DNA of 64,000 bases from Bradysia coprophila (taxonomy: Eukaryota > Arthropoda > Insecta > Diptera > Sciaridae), in contig NW_023503375.1 of NCBI RefSeq assembly GCF_014529535.1, positions 744,001 to 808,000 on the forward strand, written 5' to 3'. The position numbers were made by a program, and so were the translations under genes. Below, in pieces: positions 43,105-56,486 of this stretch (position 1 is its first letter; the number at the start of each line of letters is the position of its first letter). The notes beneath the pieces were generated by a model. It worked only from the letters and a program-made list of their open reading frames with translations, made no database searches and was not told where the DNA came from.

Positions 43105-46100
43105 AGTCGCAACAATGAAGCATTAAATGTTTATAGTGTCGCATAAAATCAAATAAGTAATTGTGGCTTTTCATATGTGGACAATAATATTCAATGTGCT
43201 AAAATTCATGTTCTGTTTGGCCTAATATTAATAAACCACCAGGGTGGTTGGTCAACAGTCATTCAACAATAAGATTGAAGAACTCCATACCTAGTACCTA
43301 GACTCTACATCATTTACCTACTCGACCAGTCGACATCGCGTCACTCAGAATGTTATGCGATTTAATTTGATTTTGCTTATGTGTTATAGTGTCGAAATAA
43401 ACGAAAAAAATTAATAAAATTCAATTTACATGCGTTGAAAACCCTACTTTTCATGTTTCAAGCACTACTTTCGACGCCCTCAGCATGTAAAATCCATTAC
43501 ATAACTCGGGATAAAAATGAAAAGTCACGTTTTCATATGATTATTGACCTCGGCTTCGCCTCGGATCAACATAATTCACACGAAAACTTTACTTTTCATC
43601 TTTGTATCCCAAGTCATGTAAAAGACTGTGAATTTACTCATAAAAGTGGTTCCAAGTCATCGACGTGCATTTTTCGACGTTTCACCATTTTTTTCCGAAT
43701 TTTTTTCCGCTAAAAAAAACGTAAAGTGAAAGACGGTGCTGTGTTCAATACTACGCACCTGCTTTCAGGGCAGGGCAGGGCATTTGAAGTAGGAATTTGA
43801 AGGAATTTTAAGAATTAGATTCTTAAAACTACTTGAACAGTCAAAAATTAATGAATTTTTGTGATAGAATTTTTGGGTATTTGTTCATTTTTTTAAGAAT
43901 CAATTCTTGAAAATTCTTAAAATTCTCAAATTTTAATTTTTTCTTAGAATTTTCAAGAATTTAAGAATTTAAATTGAATTCAAAGGACCCTGATTCTCTG
44001 ATTCTCCCTAAATCCGGTTAAAATATAAAATGAAAATGCGTAAAATGCAGTAATTACAACAAAAGAATTTTCTCTTTATTAAACAATAAATTAATTGCTC
44101 TGGCAAATAAATAAAAACCTGTTTAAAAAATGCTGCACATCTCAGTGAACACTCCTTGTGACAATCGATACCAAGACTGCAACGAAAGTTGTCAGGAAGC
44201 CAGTGTACGCCCATGTTTTGATTGTGTTTGCACTTGCCTTTTCATCTAATTTACAAGATCAAGTCAGTCAAAATGAACACAAAATGATTTCGGAATGGAC
44301 ACACGCAGTACAATATTATGAAATACATTTAAGGACAACGGATCCAAATGACATGAAACACATTGATCATATTTTAACCACCTAATCGAGTTCCGAGGAT
44401 TTTTGAATAAAATTAGAAAATGTGGAGTTGATACTTCAATCGAAGCCTTCTGCAGACGGTTGAGACATCTCTACTATCAACAGCAGAGACTCTGACAGAG
44501 TGTGGAGGTAATAACCGAAATTTTCTCTCAATTTGTTTCAAAATAGTTAGATCAAAGAGGAAATTATTCTACTGGTAATATAATTGCCGTCTGTGGAAGG
44601 TTAGTTAATTAGTACGAGTCAATTTAAGGTGGACCAGCTTCAACCCATCAAGAAGATTAATTGAATTTGAGTGATCTGAAAATACAGTCATGACCTAAAG
44701 GCTGCCGCGTTTTCAATATCTTATTTGTTTAGTCCACTTTGTTCTTGTGACTCATACACATGCGTAATTGTGGAGAAAATTTCTCAGAAAATTTGATTAA
44801 TCGGGTCCCTGTTTCCATTTGACTTTTGTTGGTTTCAGATTTTGGAAAAATTGGTTAGGGGTAAGTGAACAGTAAGTGAATTCTAAAGACTACTATCACT
44901 TCAGGGTTCAGAATCATGCAGGTTCTACATGCAAGAAAAATCGTAACCTTCGTAGGACGACCGATGGCTGCCCTCAATTTCGTCACCGATATTGATGATT
45001 TCACTTTCCTGTATTACACTGACTGAAGGTACATGCGGAATAGCTGGTGCGGCGAATTTAGCTGCGCTTAAAGCCAACATTTCCGGTATTGACGGATTTC
45101 TATGAAGGTTCTTGGTTTCCGTTTTCACTATCGTTTCCAAAGTAAAGGCTGCAATTGATGTGATTGTTTTATATGCAAGGGACAATTTTTCGAATGGGTG
45201 TGAAAACGAAATAAGAATCAATCGAACACTACATTGAGTAAAATTGGTTGTTTAAGTTACATAAAAAGGATTTTTGTATATATAGTGTTACAATATCATG
45301 ACTTAGTCGCTCATTTCCGGCAAACTATCAACATAACATTGTTTCTTATGCTAAAAGATATTTTTTAGGGAAGGAAAGTTTGCCATAAAAGACCTGGAGG
45401 CGAGTTCTAAAGTCGAAGGCCGCCGATTTTAGAACTCGCCTTCGGCTCGTCATTCTGTAAAAGAAAAACGTTTCAGCATGCGTTAGGTAAAGTACTATTG
45501 AAGATCCGTTATTGTTGCTGAAACTATTTGGTCTTACGTGTAAATGGTAACGTCTGTAAACATTATAAACATCACAATGGCAACACAGTGGACCGATGAG
45601 ACAACAAAACGCAAATCACAAAAACTACGCCACTCTTCCAATAACTTTGATTATTTTTATTATTGATTTTTAATTACAACAAAATTCATTGCAACGACTC
45701 CATTTTATACGATTTTGTGTGTTTCACTTCTATAATCTTTAATGAGATAAATATTCTTTAAGCATTCGAATTTTATCAATTATGCACACATGATGATACC
45801 GTAAGAGTATCTCTAGCAGCTACGTTTATACACCAACATGATTCTATTAATTTAAAATTAACCTTTCAGAAACGGCAACTTTGTTGCGCTGTAATCTATC
45901 ACTTCTTTTGTTAAAAGCATATCCAGTGTTTGTTTCACCGGTTTAAACATACGTTTTGTTATAAAGAGAACAGATGCTAACAGATGCCTAGCTCTTTCTA
46001 AATGGACCTCGTTCCTTGGTGGTATTATCCTACAGTACTTGTCTCAAAGCGACCGACGGTCTCTCTTTCGTCATTTCGATCTAAAAATTCACACATCTTC

Positions 46101-47894
46101 TATCATTAATTGAAAGCTCCACAATTTTTTGTTACTAACTAAGTAATACTTAAAGGGGTGTCTAAAGGCCTTTGCGACACTTAACTGTTGAATGGGAAGT
46201 GTAATACTTCGTTGTGTTTTTTTGGGACAACAAATTTGTTCGCTCAAACTAAGAAAGTGATGACATAAATTGTGAGATAATTCTCACCGTCACATCGAAG
46301 AATTAACTATGAATACCTTCCAAGAATAATGTATGTCGAAATATCGAGTTCAATGAAAAATCTTTTACTTCATCAGTTTGAGTCCTTATTTTTTTTTGTC
46401 GTTCTTGATAACCATAATGACTGGGATAACTGGGATGAATGGTCGAATGGAATGTTCACACTGAGATCTTCTAAATTTAATTGTTAACGGTAACGCCATT
46501 CTGTTTATACACAATGGCGACAAAAAGACAGATCTGTGACTAAAATGTATTCAAAAAGTAGAAGAATTCGGAAATCTTGAGAATGAATGAAAAGAAGACT
46601 CGATTATAACACTTGTCTGTGAAAGGTCTAACGACCCCAAGATAAAACATTAGGAAACACTATAGTATCCATGGACAAGGCTCCAAATTCAATTTAATAT
46701 ACTCCGTTCAACGGATGTTGCATATTGTTATCAACGAGATTATTTGAAAATACACTTTTTCTTCATAGTTAAGCTTCACTAAATTTTAACTGTTACGAAC
46801 ACGTCCAATGCTCTCATAAGCACCAAAATTGAGAATCATCCCAGCCAAATCAAGGGCTAGAAGAATTAAAATTGACTTTTTCATTTTTTCCTCTTCTTTA
46901 TACAACTGACACAGAAAAGACGAAACAGAATAATCTGGGAAAGGGAAAAGCGTTGGCTTTGTTTGTGAACTTATCTTCTGTTTCTAGTCTAATAGCCTTG
47001 CGCTGTGGGTGAGTTCTAGTGTTGCATTTAGTCCGTTGCCGAATCGCAACGTTAAAGAACTTGGCAGAAAATCCCCTTTCAAATGTCGAATAATTCTGGC
47101 CCTTTCTTTGAGTGTTCAGTGCAGTTTTTTTTTAGGAATTTTAATTCTGAAAAGGCTGTGGAGTTTTCAGCATTTTTCATAATTAAAATCCTTTTTCACT
47201 TGCTGTATGGAGAGAGCATTGATATGTCTTTTCGAAATATCTAAAATTAAATCTGCATCGAGATGAGCTTAGGAACTTTTATATATTTTGTCGACAGTTC
47301 CAGCATTAGTTGGGTTATATTCGGTCCAATTTTTGAAAATCTCTTAGCTTCACGATTTCCAACGGCATTGTGAAGAAACATCAAAATTTGTATTTTCTCA
47401 ATTTCCAAAGCTACAAGCCAACTAACGCTAGAAATATCCGTCTATGAAAGCGATAGAAATGGGATGTGTGTAGAGTTGATTAGGAAATTCTGATCTATCA
47501 AACAAAAAGAACATTTTATTGTCGCTTCCAACACATTTCGTTTTTAAACATTTAGATAAATTTTTGTTTGTTTTTATTTACAAATAAATAAAGAAAATGA
47601 TGAGGAAATAAAGTGGATGGCATGATACAAATGTGTGAGGGAAAAAAAATTCATTAAATTGTCACAGCTCCTATTCATTTTGTAAATGTTTCACAATGGA
47701 ATTAAATCATTGAAATTAATTTACATTATGAAAACAAAAACACTAAAAATGATTACAATATTATATATAACACATAAAAATAGGATGCATAATATAGTTT
47801 CAATTTGTTTTGTCTTTTGTTCTTTCGAGTGGTGTGTGTGTTTTACGTGTTATCTGACAACATTCACCAAAGCAGAATTCTAATTCAAAAACTT
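43105..47894. other. 4.8-kb gene-poor region
   Basis: No confident gene. Low-complexity AAAATTCTTAA words fill 43790-43980. A small hairpin (GGCGAGTTCTAAAGTCG opposite its near-inverse) lies at about 45403-45455. Two modest open frames (44158-44385 plus, 44925-45221 minus) are open but lack ATG starts or recognisable homology. The trehalase 3' UTR extends into the right side. Confidence 0.5.
44925..45221 (-). other. Possible terminal exon, unrecognised
   Basis: An open frame of 98 codons ending EIEGSHRSSYEGYDFSCM and TAG. Its first codon is TTG, so if real it is a downstream exon. A candidate acceptor TCAATTGCAG precedes CCTTTACTTTGGAAACG. Composition is protein-like (NPSIPEMLALSAAKFAAPAI) but I recognise no family and found no upstream exon. 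Confidence 0.2.
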
Positions 47895-50800
47895 TTATGA
47901 TTTTATCAGTGGACCTGTAGATGATAATTGCTTTCCATATTTAGCCAATAAGTCCATGATTACTCCATTCGTCCAGCCGAATCCGATCTGAATGTCATAT
48001 TCGCCTCCGCCTCCATGTCCACCCAATTCAAGTGCACTGTACTGTAAAATGAAATTTAAATTATTATCAACGGAATCCAACGCTATAGACGTAAGTAAAC
48101 ATTGGTAATTGTATAGTGTTGAAAACACGCATCGAAATATAAATAAAACTTTGTGTATATCGCTGAGACTCACAAATAAATCAACACCGTGTTATGATCG
48201 AATATAATCAACAAGAAAAGCTTAACAGAACGAAGCACGTGTAACGTGTGCGTGCGTATATACACGGAATGATTTTCAGCTCATACCAACAACAACGTCC
48301 AATATACGAGAGTAAAATGTTTCTCATTTTATTTTTGTTATAATTCGCTGAAACGTATCGTGTGCGAAATGTACTACCGCTTGTTCGAAATTGGTTTTCG
48401 TTAAGACTATACTTCACAGGATCATTTCTGTAGTATATCTTCAATCGTTTCTATGTCAAAATAGAAGCAAAACAAACCACGATGAAGAGATGTGGTGCTT
48501 TACCTGAAAGCGTGAGGGAGACTCATGGATTGATGTAAATCGAACCATGAGTTGTCGATGATCGCTGGCTTGTTTATTCAGGCTTGGGTAGGGTGCTTTC
48601 TGAGTGGCCAAAAAATAATTCAGACCAATTGAAAGGAAAAGGTGGAAGCTGGTGGTTTTCCGATCTTGATGGGCAATCAATGATTGGATACTCAGTTGTG
48701 ATTGTTATTATGTATGCACACAAGCGGCTTATAAAATTGCATGCAAACAAGTGATATGAAGGGGAATGCGAAAAATGTTCTTTTCTTACTTACCTTTTCG
48801 TACATCACGAAAGAGTCCTTATAGCCAAGGAAATTAGAACGAGTCCACCTGGCAGCCCAATCAAGTGACATAGTTTGAGCCCTCTCATCATTTAAATTCG
48901 CTAATCCTTCGATGAGCATGTGCTTTAAATTAAGTTTAAAAAGTCAATTGAAACGATTCACAATTGAGAAGTGAACAAATGTACCTGCATCGGTGGCCAA
49001 ACGTTTGGAAAATCCCATTGTTCTCCAGTCCGTTCTAATGTATTCGGCACTCCACCGATGAAATCGTTTAATCCATGCCTTTCAATATAACTTAATACTT
49101 TCTCAGTGACATTAGCTTCATCGGCTTTATTGTAACAGCCCACATAGAGCGGCACTAAATTCGACGGAACAAAATAGTCGCGACGTTTCTTATTCTCAAG
49201 ATCATAGTCTAACCAGGCACCAACATCGTCATGCCACAATACACTGTGAATTGCATCAAACATCTCTTGAGCTTTGGCTTCGTATTCAGCAGCCTTCGTC
49301 TCATTTCCCAATTTCAATGAAAATTGTGCTAAATTTTTCGCCACTGAGAACAAAAATGCATTCAAATCGACTGGTACAATCGATCGACATTTTAAGTCCA
49401 CCAAAGTTCCTTGATTTGTCCCATTATTGATGAACCATCTGCTAGAGAAATCCATTCCACTTTCGGCGGCAGCTTTCAGTTCAGAATAATGATTCTCTTT
49501 ATCGATGTCCGTTGCAAACTGTACACCCGTTTCCTTATCTTCGTAGTAAGATTCCGGCCGAGGACCACAAGTGGTGTCGCCGTACACAGCGAACACGTGA
49601 TCATTCACAATGACAGTGTGGTTATTCAACCAATACTGGAATTCTCTTTCCAGCACAGGAGTAGCTGTGCGCAGGAAATCTGTGTCACCAGTAGCATCAT
49701 GGTATGCCTTAACCATGGCAGTAAGAAGTGGAGGTTGTGATCGGCCAGAATAGTAGATTCGACCGCCGTTCGGTACGAAACCGAAACGTTGAACAATATC
49801 CAGGAAGTTCGTCAACATACCCTTGACTGTAGTGTACATTTCACAATGTAAGAGACCTTTAACGATCCAATAGGAATCCCAGTAGTAGAACTCGCGGAAT
49901 CGACCACCTAAGAAGAAATATAAAGAAAAAATTAATTCATCTGATGATTGCGTTGACGTGATATGGTTGTGTGGAACAGAATCGTAAGGATCTTTCAACG
50001 TTATTTTCAAAAGGAATTGCTCAAGTGTAACCAAGGTTAACAACTCATTTCGAGAATAAGAAAAATGAACTCAAAGCCATTTCAATTACCTGGCACAATA
50101 ACTGGATGATCAACGTAGATGATTGAGTACAAATCTTGATTTCTCTGCAAAATATTTTTGTGTTGACTTTTCGCTTTCCTATTTTAAGTGAATTGACACA
50201 CTTACCTTAACTTCGTCTTTCATCTTACGACCAAGCTGAAGCCAAAGGGTATTTAAATCACTAGCCCATTGACGATAGTCTGCATCCGTTATATTTGTCA
50301 AAAACGCAGGATTCTCTTTATGATCACTCGGCACCCAAGTTTCAAACTCTGAGCCTGGTTCATCGAAGGTCGACTGAAATTAAACGAAACAAACGTTGAA
50401 CACGATGTCGAATAAACGCGTGCAAGACTTACATTCACGAAACTTTCAACATCCGTTTGGTTGTAATTCGGATGGTCTTCCTGCCATTTCTTGAACAGCT
50501 CTAACGTCTTTGCCGGAGTCTGCTTCAATTTCATGTCAACGAAAGTTTTCGAATCAGGAAAGATTTTGGCCATCTGAACGGTATCCAGTAATTCGCCATA
50601 GCAATAGATTTCACTGTAAATATTGAAAAAGATAAGTTAATTGTCCTATCTTGATTGATAAGAATTCAGTTCGGATGAGTAGAAATGGCTAGTAGTAATG
50701 GAGGAACGGAGAAACATATTAAAGCTCGATTTCCGTTACTGCCTATCGACACTGATAGCTTTATCTCTATGGGGAAAAACCTCGAAGCTAGTTTCTTGCC

Positions 50801-52217
50801 GTTTATCTCAAAGTTACGTTATCAGCCTCGTTAAACTTTGACGGGAATATACCTGTAATAGTAGAGGCAGAATAAATAATTGAATTTTTCGAGAAACAAC
50901 CTTCGCCTTCGATTATCACCTTACTTAAGAGCTATCAGTGCTACACTGGATGTAGTCTACATTTGGACGGTCTGCACGTTTAAATAGTTGGATAGTTAAA
51001 TGGTACGGATATGGTGTCATAAAAAACGTACGTTCACGAGAGTTTCGTAATTTTATTCAAAAACGTGAGGTAAGGTTAACTTCTGCACGGATCCAAAACT
51101 ATACCTCAGGTTTTTAATAAAATACCTTACTTGGCTACGGGGTAAATGATGGAAATGTTACTTCTTGTGTGAAATTTGCCGATCGAGGCGTAGCTGAGTA
51201 CCATTTCCATAATTTGCCTCATTGTTAAGTAATGTACTATTCGTCCGCACCTCTGTTATCATTAACATGGTGTTTCACACTTGGCGAGCCCTCTTTGTGT
51301 GAACATACTCGTACTTTGTGGATTTTCCATGTTTATACCCTTTTTGAGCATAGTGAAACGACGTTCTCATTAAGAATATTGTTAAATAAGGTTGAAATAG
51401 ACATTATGTTGGCAGTAGCCTGATCATTGCCTCTATTCTGTACCACATAGAATTGAATGAGTTTCGCGAGTTTTCGGATGATATTTGGTTCTTAATATAT
51501 TCTTTGTCCACATCGTAGACATGCACTCTCTATATGACATTTACCACTCAACTATACCTCTATCACTGATCTTCTAATGGAATGTAAATACGGAACAACA
51601 CTTTTCAAAATTTCGTTACAAGATAAGATGAAAGGGTTTTTTGAACTGATTTTTTTAAAGAAGACATTTCATTTTGGTTAATGCAGAGACTGCCAAAACT
51701 AGATATTACCTGATTTAAGTTACCAAATTTACCTGACTTACCGATGAAATTGCCGAAATTACCTAATTCACAGACAAAATTACCGAAACGTAAGTTCCGT
51801 AATTTTGTCAGTAAATTAGATAATTTAGGTAATTTCATCGGTAAGTCAGGTAAATTTGGTAACTCATTTTACCAATAATAGGCCCTGTGTAGCGTAGCAT
51901 TCGCTCAACAATAATTTGCGATTAAACGAATGGAGTGTTTGAGCAAATATTTATTAGTAAATTTTATGGTGCAGTAAACGATAATTATGTAATACAATCA
52001 ATCATCGTCAAATCAAAAGTGGTTTATGTAATAATTACAGTTATTTTCGAGAGAGCAATTGATTTTTTGAGTCAATAATTGAGATAACAAATCTATCCAC
52101 TTCTTATTACCTGTCGCACTGGGGATGTAAACTAAGTTCTGCACATGCATCTTGAGCACTAATAAGGCACAGTACACTCACAAAGCCATAAATAAGAACG
52201 GCAAAAAGTTTATTCAT
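47895..52217 (-). CDS. Treh: Secreted trehalase (GH37)
   Basis: Hydrolyses the haemolymph sugar trehalose to two glucoses. Seven exons: 52217-52111, 50613-50433, 50373-50206, 50144-50090, 49907-48985, 48922-48794 and 48041-47895; 569 residues. Exon 1 encodes a signal peptide (MNKLFAVLIYGFVSVLCLIS, cleavage near 20-22). Both GH37 signatures are intact: PGGRFREFYYWDSYW at about 170-184, completed across a splice junction, and QWDFPNVWPP near the end of exon 5. The likely catalytic acid is the Asp of ESGMDFSSRW (about 323), and the base is the Glu of GGGGEY (about 535) before GFGWTNGV. No C-terminal membrane span, so it matches the soluble type-1 enzyme. Several NxT/S sites fit secretion. Intron 1 is 1.5 kb while the other introns are 59-80, 182 and 752 bases, so intron 1 is the obvious place for control elements. 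Confidence 0.95.
51719..51863. mobile_element. 145-bp palindromic MITE in trehalase intron 1
   Basis: GTTACCAAATTTACCTGACT at the left is the exact inverse of AGTCAGGTAAATTTGGTAAC at the right. Pairing continues through TACCGATGAAATT and ACAAAATTACCG. The centre is near 51790. Confidence 0.65.
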
Positions 52218-55044
52218 TTTAAAAGTTCAACTGATTGGATTGCTTTAAGTTACCTGATTTCTATCACTTTTTTCTTGAATTTTATTTTCACAGAATTTAT
52301 TCGGTTATACTACAACACTATGATACAAAATCAACTTATTTGGCGAATTTTTCATTAATGTCTCAGCACCGAAAACTAAGTGCCTAAAGAAAAAAAATTA
52401 TTGTAAACGCCAGAAGATTGAGCACCATCATCAATGATGAGACGTTTTGTAGCTACGCTTTATGAATCCGATACTGATGGCTGTTTCAAGTTCGTCATTT
52501 CTTTTTATACAATTTCGCAATGTAGAAGAGGTTTTTTGAATTCCTTATTGCATGTTAACCCTCACATTCGTATTTCGTTTTTTTTTTGCCATATACTAAT
52601 ATAGTAACACAAAAATCCAGTTTTTAGATGCCCGAATTTTTCAAATACATTTTTTTTGTCTAATATATAGCCATGTATGCAAAAAATGACTTTGCGTGTG
52701 TTCATTAACCGTTCAATAAATTGAAGTTTTTTTTGTTAGCAAAAATAAGAAGATTCTCTTCAAACTTTCGTCGTCATTACGAAATAATACTTCATAAAAT
52801 CGCTTTAAAAAAACGAAAATTCAAAGACAGTTAACACCCAGCAATTTGATATTCATGTTTAAACTAATTGCTTAACAAATATTGGTTGAACAATTCGATT
52901 TTTTTGCGAAAAGAAGGCTCGTGCAGAGCAAGAAAAAAATAATTTTCAAATTCCAATGAGAATGTGCCACCACATTGTTTGCGTACTTCCGGTAATACTG
53001 AATAAAAACCGTTGACAATGCAGCAGACAGACACAAGATTTAATTGCATTTTTTGTTGTTGCATTATCATCAAATTATTGTGATTGTTACAGTCATTTGA
53101 TACAACACTGCCCGTAATAGAAAATGTTAATGTATTCGCAACGAAAGACGCAAAACGCTTTTGTTTTGCGTATTTAGCATAAATTTACAACATTTAAACA
53201 CGGGACATGAGGGTAAGTTGACCGAAATGTCTAATGTTTAAGTTAAATGTACCGAGATAATCAAGTTATATGACTGAAAGTGGACTAGTTCAACTATTGC
53301 GTTACTGCTATTAGAATTTCCACATCATTGAACAAGTCTAGCACATAAACTCTGAGTATATATTATCACTGAAATTATTATTATTCTGAACAACACTACC
53401 TGTTCATGAAAATCTAGATAAAAAACTACTAGGAACCTATGTAGAAACATTACGAATAAGAAGTAAGGCATTATGAGTCACGATTTTTAGATACCGAAAT
53501 CGAATCTATCAATCTTTATAATAATCAAATCTGTTACTTCATTTGTTTAGAATATCACAAAGAGTTTAATAGAAAATCCTTCACTTCATTTGTTGAAACT
53601 GTTGTAAAATAACATTTTTCTATATGAGAAAGGATCAACCAGAGATGATATCGTTGTCAATAACAGGTGATAAGCCTTTTCCATGTAAATGGAACGTTTA
53701 CATTCACATTTTATAGGCCTGTTGCATAAAAATACATCGCAATACGATGTGGTGGACGCAAGTCTGAATAATTCACTAAAAATGTATCATCGGTTAATAT
53801 GCGGTTATTCGTTCGAACAAAATCTTATAATTTGATCTAAAGTCACTAGCTGGTTTTTGAACATTTTGTTAAAGAAAAGCAAAACTAAAACTCTTCTCCA
53901 CATCTCAAATCGCATTGGCAACGAAATCTGTAAACTTTCCAAATCATTTTTTTAGAATTTCGGACACTTAAAACAAATTAAAGCTTTAGGCTGATCACAA
54001 TTTATTTCACTGGCTTTGCCTCCATCAAAGGGTTCATCGGTCTACTAGAATATTAACCAGTTCACATTATTGTATAGCATCACGAGAAAGCGGAATCTTT
54101 TCGTGAATTTTGAATAATAATGAACCGTCTGAATGCAAGCCTGGAAAACTACTAGCAAACCAGTCTGAAACTTCCGAATTTTTATTTTATAGTCAAAACA
54201 GGCAAATTCTTCAACAAAATGTTCATCAAAAATAAATTAAAAATTATCGTTCATAATGAGCAACAAAGGAAAAAATTTCATATTTTTTTCGCACATTAAT
54301 TATTTAATTAACTTAATATCAGTCGATTGAAAATTTTTTGTTCACCGTTCTACTATATTTTCACACTGTCGCCGAACCGTGAAAAATCTGAATCCGTGTC
54401 GCACCTGTACACGGTACAGTGGAAATAACCGAACTAAATGCTCTACTGCAACGAAAAGGTGCTTTTATATAAAATTTCCAGCGAAATCAAGTAGGTACTT
54501 CAAAACCTAACCTTATCCAACATTTTACTATAATAGACATTTAAGTGCCGATAACACGTTGTTTTATTGCAAGGAATAAATTAAAAACAAATTTCTTCAC
54601 TTAAAACAATTCGCAGAATTCGTCCAGATATTATTGTGGGGAGGTGTATTGTAATCTCATTAGTCATTACAAAGATTCGCCGATATTAATACTGAGAATG
54701 TTTTGATAAGATGGATGCGAAAATGAAATTCAAAACAACGTTCCGCGCAAATAAATTCGAAATTTGCAAATTATAAAGTGACATGCGAAACAACAGCCAC
54801 ACAGATAAACCTGAGTGTGTAAGTTGTTGCGATAACAAGATATAAGTGGCACTGATAAGATAAGATTAAACCGTATGACATCCCTATTGCCTCATCAGTA
54901 CCGTATCTTGTTAATGTACTATTTGTGTTGTAGCGAATTTATTTTCATAAATTGTGATGGATGTAGGTGAAGTGTTATGCAGTTGTAAGATGAAAACGGT
55001 ATTCTAGCCTAAGTCAACACGAAATTGTAATAAATTTTTCCAAA

Positions 55045-55212
55045 ATGTCGTCGAAAGTTATATTGGATTTTCCACAGCGTGAAAATATCTCAATAACCAA
55101 TTTACAGCTAATTGTTTCACAAATGGTAATTGAAACAATTTTCTCAGTTCTTTATCATGGTTTGGTTAAATGTTGGAGATACTCCTCGGTAGGGATACTC
55201 GTGTTAGATTAA
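55045..55212 (+). other. Mini-ORF 1, related to mini-ORF 2
   Basis: ATG at 55045 opens 55 codons beginning MSSKVILDFPQRENISITNL. A usable donor (CAAATG then GTAATTG) lies after codon 26, so it could be a first coding exon. It shares the pattern LDFP(6-7)S.TN.QL and the preceding AAATG context with 55657-55743. No family recognised. Confidence 0.25.
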
Positions 55213-55308
55213 CTCTTGTTGGAGTAACTATTGTTAGAGTAACTATTGTTGGAGGAACTCTTGTTGGAGTAACTCTTGTTAGAGTAACTCTTGGTAGCGT
55301 AACTCTTG
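55204..55308 (+). repeat. 15-bp minisatellite, seven units
   Basis: Consensus TTGGAGTAACTCTTG repeated seven times with one to three changes per unit. The period is exactly 15. It starts on the last codons of mini-ORF 1. Confidence 0.8.
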
Positions 55309-55486
55309 TTTTTGAGAACTAATAATTGGGTCAGCCGGCACCACTTAAAGTGTGAGTACTTGCATGACAATAGAACAGAAATGAACGGGTCAATCCCGCA
55401 AGAATGATATTTCTGGGTCACTAGATAACAATGTAACAGCAACCAAATTTCTATGTTTGCATGGGTTGCCGAGGGTTGCATTGGAA

Positions 55487-55494
55487 TATAAAAG
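55487..55494 (+). promoter_or_regulatory. TATA box candidate (TATAAAAG)
   Basis: A consensus TATAAAAG with a pyrimidine-flanked start candidate (ATCCTTACAATT) about 30 bases downstream at 55513-55522. A roughly 140-base leader with no ATG then reaches the ATG at 55657. The spacing is right for an RNA polymerase II core promoter, but AT-rich DNA gives TATA words by chance. Confidence 0.4.
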
Positions 55495-55656
55495 TCTCTA
55501 GGAGCATACTATCCTTACAATTAATCGCTACCCTCCTCGGCTCAAATTTGACTGCTTCTACACCATATCATTAGACTTGTTTCGAAACAAAACTTCATTC
55601 GCCCATTACACACAACGAAAATCAGACACCTCTTCGTCAAGTCATATCACAATAAA

Positions 55657-55743
55657 ATGGCAGTGTCATTGGATTTTCCTCATCATATGGAAATATTCTC
55701 ACTGACCAATTCACAGCTGCAATACAAACAGGGCTATAATTGA
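55657..55743 (+). other. Mini-ORF 2 behind the TATA box
   Basis: 28 codons starting MAVSLDFPHHMEIFSLTNSQ, ending in TGA. It resembles mini-ORF 1 over LDFP to TN.QL at both DNA and protein level (GATTTTCC..., ACCAATT(T/C)ACAGCT). No splice donor is obvious before the stop. Either a short peptide gene, a duplicated 5' exon that lost its donor, or chance retention in a duplicated non-coding block. Confidence 0.25.
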
Positions 55744-56204
55744 TCGACAAACGTTTAATTGATGCAATCTTAATGTCATAATTACAATTTGCTCAATTTG
55801 CCATCAATGAATTTACTGCACTTTCTTTTCCAATTAAAATCAGAAAAAAAACCAACAACCGACGCGACACCACAATAAACGCTTTTGACCATGTAGTGGA
55901 ATTTTTCTTTGTCCAATAAAATGTCTCGACGTAACAAATTGTGGGAATTCGAATTAATTATTGAATGTAATGTAAACTAAACGCCTGCAGCCATATATCG
56001 ATATCGTTTCAATTGGAAATTATTATGCAATTTATGCGCCGTATGCGCTAAAAATAGTCTAAAGTTCAAGATTATTATGTATGGATTCGGATGAATTGAG
56101 GAATTTTCAAATGGAATGTAAAGTATGTGAATTTTATTGAGCGCGCTATGCTATCACACAACGAACTGATTATATAAATATCAGGAAGTGTCTGTACAGA
56201 TGCA

Positions 56205-56221
56205 TATATATATATATATAT
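56205..56221. repeat. (TA)n microsatellite
   Basis: Uninterrupted alternating TA of about 17 bases. Confidence 0.8.
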
Positions 56222-56363
56222 TGTTGATGATCTTGTGTTGGATGTAGCTTTATGTTAAGCTGTTGATTACTTAGTAGCACAGAGTAGAATGGAGCTGAAA
56301 ATATTATTGCTGTGTGGTTTGGCTAACTGCTGATGAAAGATTACATCATCTTTTTGCGGCGAC

Positions 56364-56486
56364 AAAACAGTCCCAAATATTATATTTCATGCTTCAGGGC
56401 CGAAAATGAGGGCAATTTTTCGAATTTTCTCGGGTTTCCGGCCCTCTGCATGAAAACTCACATGTGCACCTGTTTGGGACTGTTGA
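56364..56486. repeat. Fold-back repeat
   Basis: AACAGTCCCAAA at the left and TTTGGGACTGTT at the right are inverses. Inside, TTTCATGC and GCATGAAA, then AGGGCCG and CGGCCCT, also pair, so about 120 bases can fold into an interrupted hairpin. Confidence 0.5.

Noticed and set aside
44158-44385. 75-codon plus-strand frame (hydrophobic start, NEHKMISEWTHAVQ)
   Set aside because: It starts with GTG, has a TGA a few codons upstream in frame, and shows no upstream exon or recognised family.
55209-55481. Minus-strand frame ending in SYSNK repeats
   Set aside because: The repeats are the translation of the 15-base minisatellite, whose period is a multiple of three, so the frame stays open by construction.
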